Shown here in pieces: positions 8,321 to 18,126 of a stretch of DNA of 64,000 nt. Origin of the DNA: Bacteroidales bacterium (GTDB taxonomy: Bacteria; Bacteroidota; Bacteroidia; Bacteroidales; JAQUTK01). The stretch is taken from NCBI GenBank assembly GCA_028709785.1, contig JAQUTK010000005.1, positions 1 through 64,000 of the forward strand, written 5' to 3'. The notes beneath the pieces are model-generated. The model searched no databases and was not told the origin of the DNA. It worked only from the letters and a program-made list of their open reading frames with translations. The first letter of the stretch is position 1; the number at the start of each line of letters is the position of its first letter. Position numbers and translations under genes: made by a program.

Positions 8321-9664
8321 ATGACTACCTCTATGAAAAACATTCTTCTTTGCGGAGCGATCGCTTCCCTCCTTTCTCTTTCTTTTACACCAGCACAAGC
8401 TGAAAATGAAAAGGCTCGTCCGGTCAATGACTTTCTGGAATCTATCGGTGCCTGCGTGCATGTGCAGCATGGTCAGGACGCTTCCAAAATGGTTGATTTG
8501 CTAAAATATGTAGGAATCCGTCATGTGCGTGATGCGGCGGATCGTAACTATGACATGTCGGGATTGTTGTTGCTGCATCGGGAGACGGGTGTGAAAGTGG
8601 TGATGGGTCCGGGTAGCGGTGCACGGGATGCGGATCTTCCGGCAACACTTGTGATGGCGCGCCAACTGCATGAGGCCGGGGCATTGCTTGCGATTGAGGG
8701 GCCCAACGAACCGAATAACTTCGGGGGGTTGACGTATCAGGGGGAGAACTCAAACAGCGTGAAGAGCTGGATGCCTGTGGCTAAGTTTCAACGGGATCTG
8801 TACAAGGCGGTGAAGGCGGATGCACAATTGAAAAAGTATCCGTTGTATAGCGCGACGGAGATGGGGGCGCAACCGGACAACGTCGGACTGCAATTTCTGG
8901 TTATTCCGAAGAGTGCCGGCACGTTGATGCCTGCGGGTACGCGCTATGCGGATGTGCTGAATGTGCACAACTATATGTATCATGATGCGATGTGGCCCGG
9001 GGGTGTGCATGATAATCAGATATGGAACGCGGCTGATCCGACGTCGGAGTGCCGCATCGACGGACTGTATAATAATCATGGGCGTACCTGGGGGAAGAAG
9101 TTTGCGGGGTATAGCAACGAACAGCTGATGGCTTTGCCGAGAGTGACTACGGAGACCGGCGTACGGGTTGGAGATTGTAACGGGGCAGTAACGGAAGAGG
9201 TGCAAGCGAATAACTATATCAATATCTATCTGGCACAGTTTAAAAGGGGCTGGAGCCATACGTTTATCTATGAGTTTCTGGATGATCCCGATGGTTCGTT
9301 TGGCTTTTACAAGATAGATTATAAAACACCCAGAAAGGCTGCTTTGTATCTGCATAATCTCACGACGATACTGGCGGACAAGGGGAAAGCGACGAAGGGA
9401 AAGGTGCTCTCCTACTCGATCATCGATCAGCCTGAAACGACGCACGACTTGCTGCTTCAGAAGAGCGACGGTTCGCCGGTGCTTATCATCTGGGGCGAAC
9501 GGGTGCAGGGGAGCGACAGCGTCAAACTGCAATTGAAGAAGGGATGCAAAAGGATCACGGTGTATGATCCGACTGTGGGTACTGAACCGATCTTGACGCT
9601 GGAAAACAAGGATAACGTGACGCTGACGATCTCGGATCATCCGTTGATTCTCTTCCTGAAATAG
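8321..9664 (+). CDS. Secreted clan GH-A-like glycoside hydrolase
   Basis: About 447 residues; the start may equally be the ATG at 8333, giving 443. A clean signal peptide ends near TPAQA-EN. The fold appears to be a (beta/alpha)8 barrel of clan GH-A. Counting from 8333, the motif IEGPNEPNNFGG places a likely acid/base at E126, and VTTETG places a likely nucleophile at E274. DVLNVHNY and HTFIYEFLDDP match strand-end segments common in GH5/GH39/GH79-like enzymes. A small beta domain follows (about 355-443). I cannot assign the family or substrate. The gene is monocistronic between the broken receptor and the amgK-like gene. It probably acts in the periplasm or at the surface. Confidence 0.75.
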   Translation: MTTSMKNILLCGAIASLLSLSFTPAQAENEKARPVNDFLESIGACVHVQHGQDASKMVDLLKYVGIRHVRDAADRNYDMSGLLLLHRETGVKVVMGPGSGARDADLPATLVMARQLHEAGALLAIEGPNEPNNFGGLTYQGENSNSVKSWMPVAKFQRDLYKAVKADAQLKKYPLYSATEMGAQPDNVGLQFLVIPKSAGTLMPAGTRYADVLNVHNYMYHDAMWPGGVHDNQIWNAADPTSECRIDGLYNNHGRTWGKKFAGYSNEQLMALPRVTTETGVRVGDCNGAVTEEVQANNYINIYLAQFKRGWSHTFIYEFLDDPDGSFGFYKIDYKTPRKAALYLHNLTTILADKGKATKGKVLSYSIIDQPETTHDLLLQKSDGSPVLIIWGERVQGSDSVKLQLKKGCKRITVYDPTVGTEPILTLENKDNVTLTISDHPLILFLK

Positions 9665-9822
9665 CTTTTCGGGATGATCAGCGCCGACTTTCCGGCACAG
9701 TGAGATGCTGCTGCAAAGGAAATAAACTCGTTTTTATGTATTTCTACTTTGTAATCTGAACAACTCTGCGTTACTTTGTATAAAAATACGGAAATCTTTT
9801 GTAATGTATCAAACTGAGAGCT

Positions 9823-10842
9823 ATGATTGATATCAATAATAATACGTATCCGCTGCTGGTTTTATTCAAGGAAACTTTTGGAAGTCTACCTGATCATATC
9901 GAACAATTAACAGGTTCGGGTTCGAACAGGGGGTATTTCCGTCTTCAGAAGGAGCATGTTTCTGTGATTGGGGTGAAGGGTGAGATACGGGAAGAGAATC
10001 GTGCTTTTATCAAGATCGGAACGCTTCTGCGCCAACAGGGTCTTCCTGTGCCGCAGATCTATGGGGTAAGCGGCGACGAACTGTTTTACCTGCAGGAGGA
10101 TCTGGGGAATGTGTCGTTGTTTGATCTGATTCAGAAAGAGATTCCTAACGGGTTTACTTCGCCCGGGGTGATCGCGCTGCTGAAAGAGACGATCAAACGA
10201 TTGGCGGAGATACAGGTCAAAGGGGATAATCTCGACTATAAGGTCTGCTATCCGGATGCTGAGTTTGATGACGTGGCGATGCTATGGGATCTGAACTATT
10301 TTAAATATTGCTTCCTGAAGTTTACAGGGGTGACTTTGAATGAACGGAAACTGGAGGAGGATTTCAAACGGATCGTACAGATGACTAGCCGGAAGGAGAT
10401 TCCTCAGCTGTTTATGTACCGTGATTTTCAGTCTCGCAATGTGATGATCTGTAACGACAAACCGTATATGATCGACTTTCAGGGGGGACGGAAGGGTCCG
10501 GTTCTGTATGATGTGGTTTCTTTTCTCTGGCAGGCGAAGGCGCAGTTTCCGGACACTCTTCGGAAGGAGTTGTTTGCTGTGTATGTGTCGTCTATGAGGG
10601 ATCTCGGGGTTGGAAAGGGCGTGCCGTATACGAATTTCCTCCCCTGGTTTGTCTTACTCAGACAACTGCAAACGCTTGGGGCGTATGGTTTCAGGGGCTT
10701 TGGCGAGAGAAAGAGTCATTTTCTGGAGAGTGTTCCTTATGCCTTGAAGGAGGTGACGAAAACATTGGAGAATGAGGAGCTTCGTAGCTTAGACTATCTG
10801 AGAGAGGTGATGAAGGCGGTGAATGAAAAATATAGTAACTAA
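9823..10842 (+). CDS. amgK: AmgK-like amino-sugar (MurNAc/GlcNAc) kinase
   Basis: The 339-residue protein belongs to the aminoglycoside-phosphotransferase fold (COG3178-like). GSGSNRGYFRL near residue 30 is the nucleotide-binding turn, LFMYRDFQSRNVMI carries the catalytic Asp and metal-binding Asn, and MIDFQGGRKGP is the DFG-equivalent. In Pseudomonas, AmgK phosphorylates MurNAc or GlcNAc at the anomeric position and MurU then makes the UDP-sugar precursor. A MurU-like gene sits two genes downstream here with a RapZ-like gene between, spaced 3 and 1 bases, so the three are almost certainly one operon. Substrate assignment rests on family and context only. Confidence 0.82.
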   Translation: MIDINNNTYPLLVLFKETFGSLPDHIEQLTGSGSNRGYFRLQKEHVSVIGVKGEIREENRAFIKIGTLLRQQGLPVPQIYGVSGDELFYLQEDLGNVSLFDLIQKEIPNGFTSPGVIALLKETIKRLAEIQVKGDNLDYKVCYPDAEFDDVAMLWDLNYFKYCFLKFTGVTLNERKLEEDFKRIVQMTSRKEIPQLFMYRDFQSRNVMICNDKPYMIDFQGGRKGPVLYDVVSFLWQAKAQFPDTLRKELFAVYVSSMRDLGVGKGVPYTNFLPWFVLLRQLQTLGAYGFRGFGERKSHFLESVPYALKEVTKTLENEELRSLDYLREVMKAVNEKYSN

Positions 10843-10845
10843 CGG

Positions 10846-11280
10846 ATGGAACAGAAGAATAGCAGCCTGGTGGTCCGGGTTTTCAGTTTCTCGTACAAAC
10901 GGGGGATCCCGGACGATTGCTCCGGCAATGGCGGCGGATTTGTGTTTGACTGCCGGGCGATTGAGAATCCGGGGCGCTACGAGGCATACAAACAGATTAC
11001 GGGTCTGGATCAGCCGGTGATCGATTTTCTGGAGGAGAACGGTGAGATCGTTCAATTTATGGAACAGGTGATCGCTTTAATTAATCCGTCGGTGGAGAGG
11101 TACATGGAACGTGGTTTTACGGATCTGATGGTCTCTTTCGGATGTACGGGCGGGCAACACCGGTCGGTGTATGCGGCGCAACATCTGGCGGAGTATCTGC
11201 ATACGAGGTTTGGTATTGAGGTGGTGTTGCGACACCGCGAACAGGATATCACTCAACTTTTTAATAGCAGAGAGGGTTGA
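10846..11280 (+). CDS. Stand-alone RapZ C-terminal-domain protein
   Basis: These 144 residues match only the C-terminal half of RapZ (the YvcJ/RapZ family); the P-loop N-terminal half is absent. Recognisable blocks are FSFSYKRGIP near the start, VFDCRAIENPG, GLDQPVIDFLEE and FGCTGGQHRSVY. In E. coli RapZ this domain binds RNase E and small RNAs and senses glucosamine-6-phosphate. Here it sits between an AmgK-like kinase and a MurU-like uridylyltransferase, so a link to amino-sugar levels is attractive. Whether it binds RNA or a sugar phosphate here is inference. It starts three bases after the kinase stop. Confidence 0.85.
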   Translation: MEQKNSSLVVRVFSFSYKRGIPDDCSGNGGGFVFDCRAIENPGRYEAYKQITGLDQPVIDFLEENGEIVQFMEQVIALINPSVERYMERGFTDLMVSFGCTGGQHRSVYAAQHLAEYLHTRFGIEVVLRHREQDITQLFNSREG

Positions 11281-11281
11281 T

Positions 11282-12010
11282 ATGAAAGCGATGGTTTTTG
11301 CGGCGGGTATGGGTACACGGTTGAAACCGCTGACGGATAGTATGCCCAAGGCGCTGGTTCCGGTGGCGGGAGTGCCGCTCCTGGAACATGTGATCGTCAA
11401 ACTGAAGGGTGCGGGCTTCACGGATATTCTGGTTAACGTACATCATTTCGCCTCGCAGATCACTGAGTTTCTGCAACAAAAAGAGTCTTTCGGGATTCAT
11501 ATCGAATGCTCGAACGAGACGGATTGTCTGCTCGAAACGGGCGGAGGGATTCGTAAAGGGGCCTGGTTCTTTGATGATAACGCTCCTTTTCTGGTACATA
11601 ACGTGGATATACTTTCGGATCTTGATCTGGGGGAATTTTATAGAAACCATCTGGCGCAAAATGCAGCGGCAACGCTTTTGGTGAGCAAACGGGAGACGGC
11701 ACGTTATCTGCTGTTTGACGCGAATCGCAACCTGAAAGGATGGATCAATGAACAGACCGGTGCCGTGAAATCGCCGATAGAGGGGTTTGATGCTTCGGGC
11801 TATGAGCGGCTGGCTTTTGGAGGGGTACATATCTTCTCGCCTGCCTTGTTTCCGCTGATGGAGCAATGGCCGCAACGGTTTCCGATCATTGATTTCTACT
11901 TGTCTGTGGCGGATAAGGTGTGCATCAAGGGCGATTGCCGGCAGTTGAGGTGGCTGGATGTGGGCAAACTGGATTCGCTGGATAAGGCGGAACAGTTTTT
12001 CAAACAGTAA
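11282..12010 (+). CDS. murU: MurU-like sugar-1-phosphate nucleotidyltransferase
   Basis: The 242-residue protein has the pyrophosphorylase signature AAGMGTRLKPLTDSMPKAL at about residues 6-24, the acidic metal site HNVDILSD near 103-110 and the usual VHHFA and ETGGGI blocks. This is the Rossmann-like fold of RfbA/GlmU-type enzymes, and it has no added hexapeptide domain. Adjacency to an AmgK-like kinase points to N-acetylmuramate-1-phosphate uridylyltransferase, giving UDP-MurNAc and bypassing the fosfomycin-sensitive route. It starts directly after the RapZ-like stop, so translation is probably coupled. Another sugar-1-phosphate is possible. Confidence 0.82.
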   Translation: MKAMVFAAGMGTRLKPLTDSMPKALVPVAGVPLLEHVIVKLKGAGFTDILVNVHHFASQITEFLQQKESFGIHIECSNETDCLLETGGGIRKGAWFFDDNAPFLVHNVDILSDLDLGEFYRNHLAQNAAATLLVSKRETARYLLFDANRNLKGWINEQTGAVKSPIEGFDASGYERLAFGGVHIFSPALFPLMEQWPQRFPIIDFYLSVADKVCIKGDCRQLRWLDVGKLDSLDKAEQFFKQ

Positions 12011-12074
12011 GATGAATATGGATAACCTGCGATTCTGTTGTTTCTGACAGACGCGGGACTAAATAGGTAGAGAT

Positions 12075-13994
12075 ATGAACTACAGCTTTTTCAGAGTAGC
12101 CTGCGCGATTCCTGATCTTCAGGTGGCAGACTGTTTCTACAATACGGAACGAATGGTCGCAATGGCCCGTGAGGCGGCAAGCCGGGGGGTGCAGGCAATC
12201 TGCTTTCCGGAGTTGTCGATCACCGGATATACGTGCGGTGACTTGTTTAACCAGTCGCTGCTGATCGAACGGTCGCTGGACGCGCTGAAGAGATTGCTGG
12301 ACGAGACGGCTGATCTGGATATCATTATCCTGACTGGTATGCCGCTACGTGTGAATGGCAAACTGCTGAATGTGGCTGTGGTATGTCAGCTGGGTGGCGT
12401 GAAAGGTGTGGTACCGAAAACGTATCTGCCCAATTACAATGAGTTTTATGAGAAGCGTTGGTTTGTCTCCGCGCTGGATGTCTGCCGCACACATACGGTG
12501 TCGCTGGCCGGCAGTGAAGTGCCGTTTGGTACCCGACTGCTCTTTGAAGCGGGGTGTTGTACCTTTGGCATCGAACTGTGTGAGGATCTCTGGGCAGCGA
12601 TACCACCGAGTTCGATGCATGCGATAGCGGGTGCTTCCCTCCTCTTTAACCTCTCAGCGAGCAATGCGCTGGTGGGCAAAACGGAGTATGTGCGTGCGTT
12701 GGTGCAACAGCAATCGGCACGCTGTCTGGCGGGATATGTGTATTGTTCGTCGGGCTGTGGGGAATCTACCACTGACCTGGTCTTTGCGGGGAATGCCATG
12801 ATTGCGGAGAGCGGAACGATCCTGGCTTCTTCGGAAAGGTTTTCACTCAATGAACAGTTGATCGTGACCGAAATAGATGTCGAACGGCTCATCCTTGAGC
12901 GCTCGAAAAACACGACATTCCTGCCTCAACAGCCGGAAGAGGCTTCGTATGAACGAATCAAACTGGTGTTGCCTGAGTCGAAGGATGAAACGATCCACAG
13001 AGTGATTAACCGTCACCCGTTTATTCCCAATGAGGAGAACAGGGAGGGTTATTGCCGGGATATCTTCTCGATACAGACCACCGGACTGATCAAACGGTTG
13101 AAGCATACGGGCGCGACGAAAGTGGTGCTGGGTATCTCCGGGGGATTGGATTCGACATTAGCGCTGCTGGTATCGGTACGGGCGTTTGACCGGATCGGAC
13201 TGGATCGCAAAGGTATCCAGGGTATCACAATGCCGGGATTTGGCACGACGGATCGTACCTACACAAATGCGCTCAACCTGATGAACAGTTTGGGGGTATC
13301 GGTGCGTGAGATCTCAATCGCGGAGGCTGTAACGGGACATTTTAAAGATATTGGTCATGATCCGAAGGTGCTTGATGTGACGTATGAAAACGCACAGGCG
13401 CGTGAACGCACACAGATACTCATGGATGTGGCAAATGAATGTAACGGGCTGGTAGTCGGCACGGGTGATCTTTCTGAATTGGCGCTGGGCTGGGCTACGT
13501 ACAACGGCGACCACATGTCGATGTATGCCGTAAACAGTTCGATACCCAAGACACTTGTTCGCACACTGGTTCGCTGGGTGGCGGATACGCAGGTGGAAGC
13601 TGCTTCGAAAGAGACGCTGCTCGATATCATTGACACACCGGTGAGCCCCGAACTGCTTCCTGCCACCGATGAGGGTGAAATAGCACAGAAGACGGAAGAC
13701 CTGGTGGGTCCGTATGAGTTGCATGATTTCTTTCTCTATTACCTGATCCGTTTCGGATTTGCGCCCCGCAAGATACAGGCTCTTGCCATTCTCGCTTTCA
13801 AAGGGTATTACGAGACTGAAACGATTGAGAAATGGATCCGTATCTTCTACAGACGTTTCTTCTCACAGCAATTCAAGAGATCTTGTATGCCCGACGGACC
13901 GAAAGTGGGGTCTATCAATCTCTCGCCGCGCGGTGACTGGCGAATGCCCAGCGATGCGGTATGCAAGATGTGGCTGGATGATCTGGAAAGCTAA
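12075..13994 (+). CDS. nadE: Glutamine-hydrolysing NAD+ synthetase
   Basis: The 639-residue two-domain enzyme converts deamido-NAD to NAD using glutamine and ATP. The N-terminal nitrilase-type amidotransferase has the E46-K115-C169 triad ([27 protein letters not shown]). The synthetase domain has the PP-loop ATP motif SGGLDS at 355-360, then the [12 protein letters not shown] block. Length is normal for the glutamine-dependent form. It lies 64 bases after the murU-like gene on the same strand. It is a housekeeping gene, but its product is also the substrate that a TIR NADase would consume. Confidence 0.96.
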   Translation: MNYSFFRVACAIPDLQVADCFYNTERMVAMAREAASRGVQAICFPELSITGYTCGDLFNQSLLIERSLDALKRLLDETADLDIIILTGMPLRVNGKLLNVAVVCQLGGVKGVVPKTYLPNYNEFYEKRWFVSALDVCRTHTVSLAGSEVPFGTRLLFEAGCCTFGIELCEDLWAAIPPSSMHAIAGASLLFNLSASNALVGKTEYVRALVQQQSARCLAGYVYCSSGCGESTTDLVFAGNAMIAESGTILASSERFSLNEQLIVTEIDVERLILERSKNTTFLPQQPEEASYERIKLVLPESKDETIHRVINRHPFIPNEENREGYCRDIFSIQTTGLIKRLKHTGATKVVLGISGGLDSTLALLVSVRAFDRIGLDRKGIQGITMPGFGTTDRTYTNALNLMNSLGVSVREISIAEAVTGHFKDIGHDPKVLDVTYENAQARERTQILMDVANECNGLVVGTGDLSELALGWATYNGDHMSMYAVNSSIPKTLVRTLVRWVADTQVEAASKETLLDIIDTPVSPELLPATDEGEIAQKTEDLVGPYELHDFFLYYLIRFGFAPRKIQALAILAFKGYYETETIEKWIRIFYRRFFSQQFKRSCMPDGPKVGSINLSPRGDWRMPSDAVCKMWLDDLES

Positions 13995-14051
13995 TTGGAC
14001 AGTTGGGGAAAAATAAAAAATAATTTGTATCACTTAAACAAAGATCTTTTG

Positions 14052-14059
14052 TATCTTTG
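14052..14059 (+). promoter_or_regulatory. Candidate -7 box (TATCTTTG) for dnaN
   Basis: TAnnTTTG match 46 bases before the dnaN ATG, in the 111-base gap after nadE. A TTTG lies 24 bases upstream, slightly wider than the usual -33 spacing. It probably drives the dnaN-recN operon. Confidence 0.55.
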
Positions 14060-14105
14060 TTGAATGTATATAAGCAATGATTGTTATATCTAAACAGATA
14101 AGAAA

Positions 14106-15230
14106 ATGAAATTCACAGTATCAAGCTCAGCACTTCTGAGCCATTTGCAAGCTATTAGTCGCGTGATTAACTCAAAGACATCCATTCCAATTCTGGATAG
14201 TTTTCTATTCAAATTGGAGGGTACAGTTTTGACAATGACGGCTTCTGATACCGAAACAACTTTGGTTACTTCGATGGAAGTGCTTAATCCGGAAGGCGAA
14301 GGTCTTTTTGCGCTCTCAGCCAAACAGCTGCTTGATCCGTTGAAAGATTTTACGGAACAGCCGCTGACTTTTGACATTGATCAGGAATCCATGGCGGTTA
14401 CACTTGTTTCACCGTACGGAAAGTATTGCTTTGTCGGACAAAACGGTGAAGAGTATCCGAAGATGAACGAAATTAAGGAGACAGCAACCTGGTTTAATCC
14501 GAACGCGCAGCAACTTTTAAAGGGAATTACCCGGACCATCTTTGCTTCGGCTGACGACGAACTGCGACCGGTCATGAATGGTGTATTTTTTGATTTGGGA
14601 CCGGAAGGGGTTACCATGGTGGCTTCTGATGGACACAAACTGGTAAAATATACAACTACCGAGGTGAACAGCGAAGTGAAAACGTCGTTCATTCTTCCGA
14701 AAAAACCGGCGAATCTGCTGAAGAATATTCTTCCGAAAGAAGAAGGTACGATAAAAGTGGGATTTGATGACAAGAACGCCGTGTTTATCATGTCGGGGTA
14801 TCAACTCTCCTGCCGTCTGATTGATGGCCGTTTCCCGAATTATAACTCGGTGATCCCTCAAAATAATCCGAATAAGGTGATTATTGACCGTGTTTCTCTG
14901 ATGAACTCGGTGAAACGTGTGGCTTCGTTCTCCAACCAGGCGACGAACCTCATCAAACTGTTGTTCGAAAACAACAACGTGGTGATCACAGCGCAGGATC
15001 TGGATTTCTCTACTTCCGGTGAGGAGATTATGACGTGTCAATATGATGGTAATCCGCTGAAGATCGGGTTTAAAGCGACTTTCCTGATAGAACTTCTCAA
15101 TAATATTCCTTCAAGTGATGTGGTTTTGGAATTGGCTGATCAGTCGCGTGCCGGTATCATTCTTCCTTCTGAAAATGAAGAGAAAGAGATCTTACTGACG
15201 TTACTGATGCCGATGATGCTTAATGATTAA
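14106..15230 (+). CDS. dnaN: DNA polymerase III beta sliding clamp
   Basis: The 374-residue clamp protein has the expected length and three-domain repeat. The N-terminus MKFTVSSSALLSHLQAISRV is typical, and HKLVKYTT (second domain) and the end LLTLLMPMML are recognisable; the last is the hydrophobic protein-binding pocket side. It encircles DNA and tethers polymerase. As in other Bacteroidota it is not next to dnaA. It heads a run of five plus-strand genes with gaps of at most about 9 bases, so it likely shares an operon with the exonuclease, coaBC, the DUF4835 gene and recN. Confidence 0.97.
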   Translation: MKFTVSSSALLSHLQAISRVINSKTSIPILDSFLFKLEGTVLTMTASDTETTLVTSMEVLNPEGEGLFALSAKQLLDPLKDFTEQPLTFDIDQESMAVTLVSPYGKYCFVGQNGEEYPKMNEIKETATWFNPNAQQLLKGITRTIFASADDELRPVMNGVFFDLGPEGVTMVASDGHKLVKYTTTEVNSEVKTSFILPKKPANLLKNILPKEEGTIKVGFDDKNAVFIMSGYQLSCRLIDGRFPNYNSVIPQNNPNKVIIDRVSLMNSVKRVASFSNQATNLIKLLFENNNVVITAQDLDFSTSGEEIMTCQYDGNPLKIGFKATFLIELLNNIPSSDVVLELADQSRAGIILPSENEEKEILLTLLMPMMLND

Positions 15231-15239
15231 TTGGGAAGT

Positions 15240-16007
15240 ATGAAACTGGAACTTAAAAAACCGATTATTTTCTTTGACCTGGAAACAACCGGTATTAATC
15301 TGCAATCGGACAGAATTGTGGAGATATGTTATATCAAAGTATTTCCGAACGGAAATGAAGAGTGTAAAACGTTGCGTGTGAACCCGGAGATGCATATTCC
15401 GGAAGAGGCAAGTGCAGTGCATGGGATCTATGATAAGGACGTGGCAAACTGTCCGACGTTTCGCGAACTGGCTACCAATATCGCTAAAGATTTTAAGGGG
15501 TGTGATCTGGCGGGATTTAATTCCAACCGTTTCGACATTCCGTTGCTGGCGGAGGAGTTTTTAAGAGCGGGTACGGATATTGACCTGCGCAAGAGCCACT
15601 TCGTGGATGTGCAGACGATCTTTCATAAGAAGGAACAACGCACGCTTTCTGCTGCTTACAAGTTCTATTGCGATTCGAATCTGGAAGATGCTCACTCTGC
15701 CGAGGCCGACACAAGGGCAACCTTTGAAGTACTTAAAAAACAGTTGGATCGGTATGATGATTTGAAGAATGACATTAATTTTCTCTCAGAATATTCTTCC
15801 TTTACCCGCAACGTGGATTTCGCCGGACGAATCATCTACAACGATAAGGACGAAGAGGTATTTAACTTCGGAAAGCATAAGGGCAAACGGGTGGTTGATG
15901 TAATGAAATCAGAGCCCTCTTACTATGACTGGATGATGAACGGGGATTTCTCTCTGCACACCAAGAAGGTACTGACGGAAATACGGCTGAGAGAGTTTAA
16001 AAAATAA
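15240..16007 (+). CDS. DnaQ-like 3'-5' exonuclease
   Basis: The 255-residue protein carries the DEDDh exonuclease motifs: FFDLETTG (Exo I), GFNSNRFD (Exo II) and HSAEADTRAT (Exo III, with its His and Asp). The C-terminal part, about 200-245, with FNFGKHKGKRV resembles the extra domain of exonuclease X (DUF3820-like). It starts at the ATG at 15240, nine bases after the dnaN stop; a TTG nine bases earlier is less likely. Coupling to the sliding clamp gene suggests a proofreading or repair role. It is not the large polymerase-associated epsilon subunit with certainty. Confidence 0.92.
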   Translation: MKLELKKPIIFFDLETTGINLQSDRIVEICYIKVFPNGNEECKTLRVNPEMHIPEEASAVHGIYDKDVANCPTFRELATNIAKDFKGCDLAGFNSNRFDIPLLAEEFLRAGTDIDLRKSHFVDVQTIFHKKEQRTLSAAYKFYCDSNLEDAHSAEADTRATFEVLKKQLDRYDDLKNDINFLSEYSSFTRNVDFAGRIIYNDKDEEVFNFGKHKGKRVVDVMKSEPSYYDWMMNGDFSLHTKKVLTEIRLREFKK

Positions 16008-16013
16008 ACGGAC

Positions 16014-17216
16014 ATGCTGAAAGGAAAGAAAATCGTTCTTGCCATCACCGGAAGTATCGCGGCCTATAAGGCTGCGCTACTGGTGCGGCTCCTGATCAAG
16101 GAAGGGGCTGAGGTGCAGGTAATCATCACGCCGGCCGGAAAGGAATTTATCACACCGGTGACTCTTTCCACACTCAGTCAGAAGCCTGTGCTTTGTGACT
16201 TCTTTACGGCGAACAGTGGGACATGGAACAGTCACGTGGATCTGGGCCTCTGGGCGGATGCTATGATTGTGGCTCCTGCCACAGCGAGCACGATCGGAAA
16301 GATGGCCAACGGTATTGCGGATAACTTTGTCGTTACGGCTTATCTCTCTTGTAAAGCACCTGTATTTGTGGCTCCTGCGATGGATCTGGATATGTTTTGC
16401 CATCCTTCCACTCAACGCAACCTGGATATATTGAAGTCGTATGGCAATCGGATCATTGAACCGACCAGCGGCGAACTGGCTAGTGGTCTGGAAGGGAAAG
16501 GGCGTATGGAGGAACCGGAGGCTATCGTAAGAGTGCTTCGGGAGTTCTTTACCACAGGTCAATCGCTTGCAGGGAAGCATATACTGATTACTGCCGGACC
16601 GACATACGAAAAGATAGACCCGGTACGTTTTATCGGAAACTATTCTTCCGGAAAGATGGGATTTGGATTGGCTGAGGTTTGTGCTGAAAGAGGTGCGCAA
16701 GTGACACTGGTTAGTGGTCCGGTGCAGCTCAAGACTTCTCATCCGCTGATCAAGCGGATTGATGTGGAGTCTGCCGGAGAGATGTATGAGGCATCCACGG
16801 AGGCTTTCAAACAGTGCGACGCAGCCATCTTATGTGCGGCTGTGGCAGACTTTATGCCGGCTTCTGCTTCGTCTGAAAAGATCAAACGGGGGAAAGATAG
16901 CCTGACTCTTCAACTGCAACCGACACAGGATATCGCGGCTGCTTTGGGGAAACAAAAAAGTGAGAAGCAGGTGTTGGTGGGCTTTGCTTTGGAAACCCAT
17001 GACGAGACTGTCAACGCGCTGTCCAAGATGGAACGGAAGAATCTGGATCTGATTGTCCTGAACTCACTCAATGACAAAGGGGCTGGTTTCAGGAGCGATA
17101 CCAATAAAGTGACAATCTTTGAACGCAGCGGGGCTGTCAAGGCTTATCCGCTGAAAGACAAGAGTGAGGTCGCGGCTGATATCATCGATGTATTGGAACG
17201 TCATCTTCAAAAATAA
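16014..17216 (+). CDS. coaBC: Phosphopantothenoylcysteine decarboxylase/synthase
   Basis: The bifunctional coenzyme A enzyme has 400 residues. The N-terminal flavin decarboxylase domain begins KKIVLAITGSIAAYKA and includes the active-site His segment NSHVDLGLWADA and VAPATAST. The C-terminal synthase domain begins near residue 185 with ITAGPTYEKIDPVRFIGN and SSGKMG. Together they turn phosphopantothenate plus cysteine into phosphopantetheine. It starts six bases after the exonuclease stop and is part of the dnaN operon. Confidence 0.97.
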   Translation: MLKGKKIVLAITGSIAAYKAALLVRLLIKEGAEVQVIITPAGKEFITPVTLSTLSQKPVLCDFFTANSGTWNSHVDLGLWADAMIVAPATASTIGKMANGIADNFVVTAYLSCKAPVFVAPAMDLDMFCHPSTQRNLDILKSYGNRIIEPTSGELASGLEGKGRMEEPEAIVRVLREFFTTGQSLAGKHILITAGPTYEKIDPVRFIGNYSSGKMGFGLAEVCAERGAQVTLVSGPVQLKTSHPLIKRIDVESAGEMYEASTEAFKQCDAAILCAAVADFMPASASSEKIKRGKDSLTLQLQPTQDIAAALGKQKSEKQVLVGFALETHDETVNALSKMERKNLDLIVLNSLNDKGAGFRSDTNKVTIFERSGAVKAYPLKDKSEVAADIIDVLERHLQK

Positions 17217-17225
17217 GCAGTGGTC

Positions 17226-18122
17226 ATGAAACGACGGATTGGTTTGTTTATCGCTTTCTTGCTGGCTTTCTCTGTGACACGGGCACAGGAACTGAATTGC
17301 ACGCTTACGATCAATGCCAACAAGATTCAGACAACGGACAAAGCTATTTTCCAGAACCTGCAAAACTCATTGAACGAACTGCTCAACAACCGGAGCTGGA
17401 CGGAGGCAAAGTTTACCGAAACCGAGAAGATCGATTGCTCGATCACGGTGATCGTCAACACCATGCCTTCTGAGAATCAGTTTAACTGTGAGATGCAAAT
17501 CTCATTGCGCAGACCTGTTTACAACACGTCGTACAACTCGCCGCTGTTTCAGTTTCAGGATAAAAACTTCAACATCAACTACCAGGACATGCAGCAGATA
17601 GAGTTTAATGAGAATAACATCACCGACAACATGACGGCGGTGCTCTCGTTTTATGTCTATGTGATTCTGGGATATGATTTCGATTCTTTTGCACCCATGG
17701 GCGGTGAAGCGCTGTTTCGGAAGGCGGAAGCGATTTCCAACGCGGCTCAGTCATTGGGAGAGGCCGGATGGAAAGCGTTTGAGAACGACCGCAACAGACA
17801 TGCGCTGATCACTGCCTTGCTGAATGAGAAATACAAGCCGATGCGCGAACTGAACTACAATTACCATCGGCTGGGAATGGATGAGCTGTCTAAAAACACC
17901 GATGAAACCCGCGCAAAGATGACGACTTACCTGAAGAAGCTTCTCGAGGTACAAAAGATTGATCCCATGAACGTCGTGCTTCAGGTATTTGTGGAGACGA
18001 AAGTGGATGAGATCGTCAATATCTACTCCAAAGCATCGCCTTCTGAAAAGAAAACAATCTTCGACATACTCTCACAGGTAGCTCCTACCCTTTCTGACCG
18101 CTACTCGTCGTTACAAAAATAG
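17226..18122 (+). CDS. DUF4835 family secreted protein (PorD-like)
   Basis: The product is 298 residues from the ATG at 17226; a GTG at 17220 is an alternative. A signal peptide ends near VTRAQ-EL, and ELNCTLTINANKIQ with INYQDMQQIEFNEN are typical blocks of this Bacteroidota-only family. It is probably periplasmic. The family is found between coaBC and recN in many genomes, as here, and from memory related flavobacterial proteins are called PorD in the T9SS literature. The T9SS link fits the sorting domains elsewhere in the window but is not shown by this sequence. No catalytic motif is seen. Confidence 0.85.
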   Translation: MKRRIGLFIAFLLAFSVTRAQELNCTLTINANKIQTTDKAIFQNLQNSLNELLNNRSWTEAKFTETEKIDCSITVIVNTMPSENQFNCEMQISLRRPVYNTSYNSPLFQFQDKNFNINYQDMQQIEFNENNITDNMTAVLSFYVYVILGYDFDSFAPMGGEALFRKAEAISNAAQSLGEAGWKAFENDRNRHALITALLNEKYKPMRELNYNYHRLGMDELSKNTDETRAKMTTYLKKLLEVQKIDPMNVVLQVFVETKVDEIVNIYSKASPSEKKTIFDILSQVAPTLSDRYSSLQK

Positions 18123-18126
18123 CTGT

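Noticed and set aside
8750-9640. Long minus-strand open frame opposite the GH-A-like gene
   Set aside because: It lacks family features and mirrors the real gene, which has a signal peptide and catalytic motifs. It is a GC-driven shadow frame.
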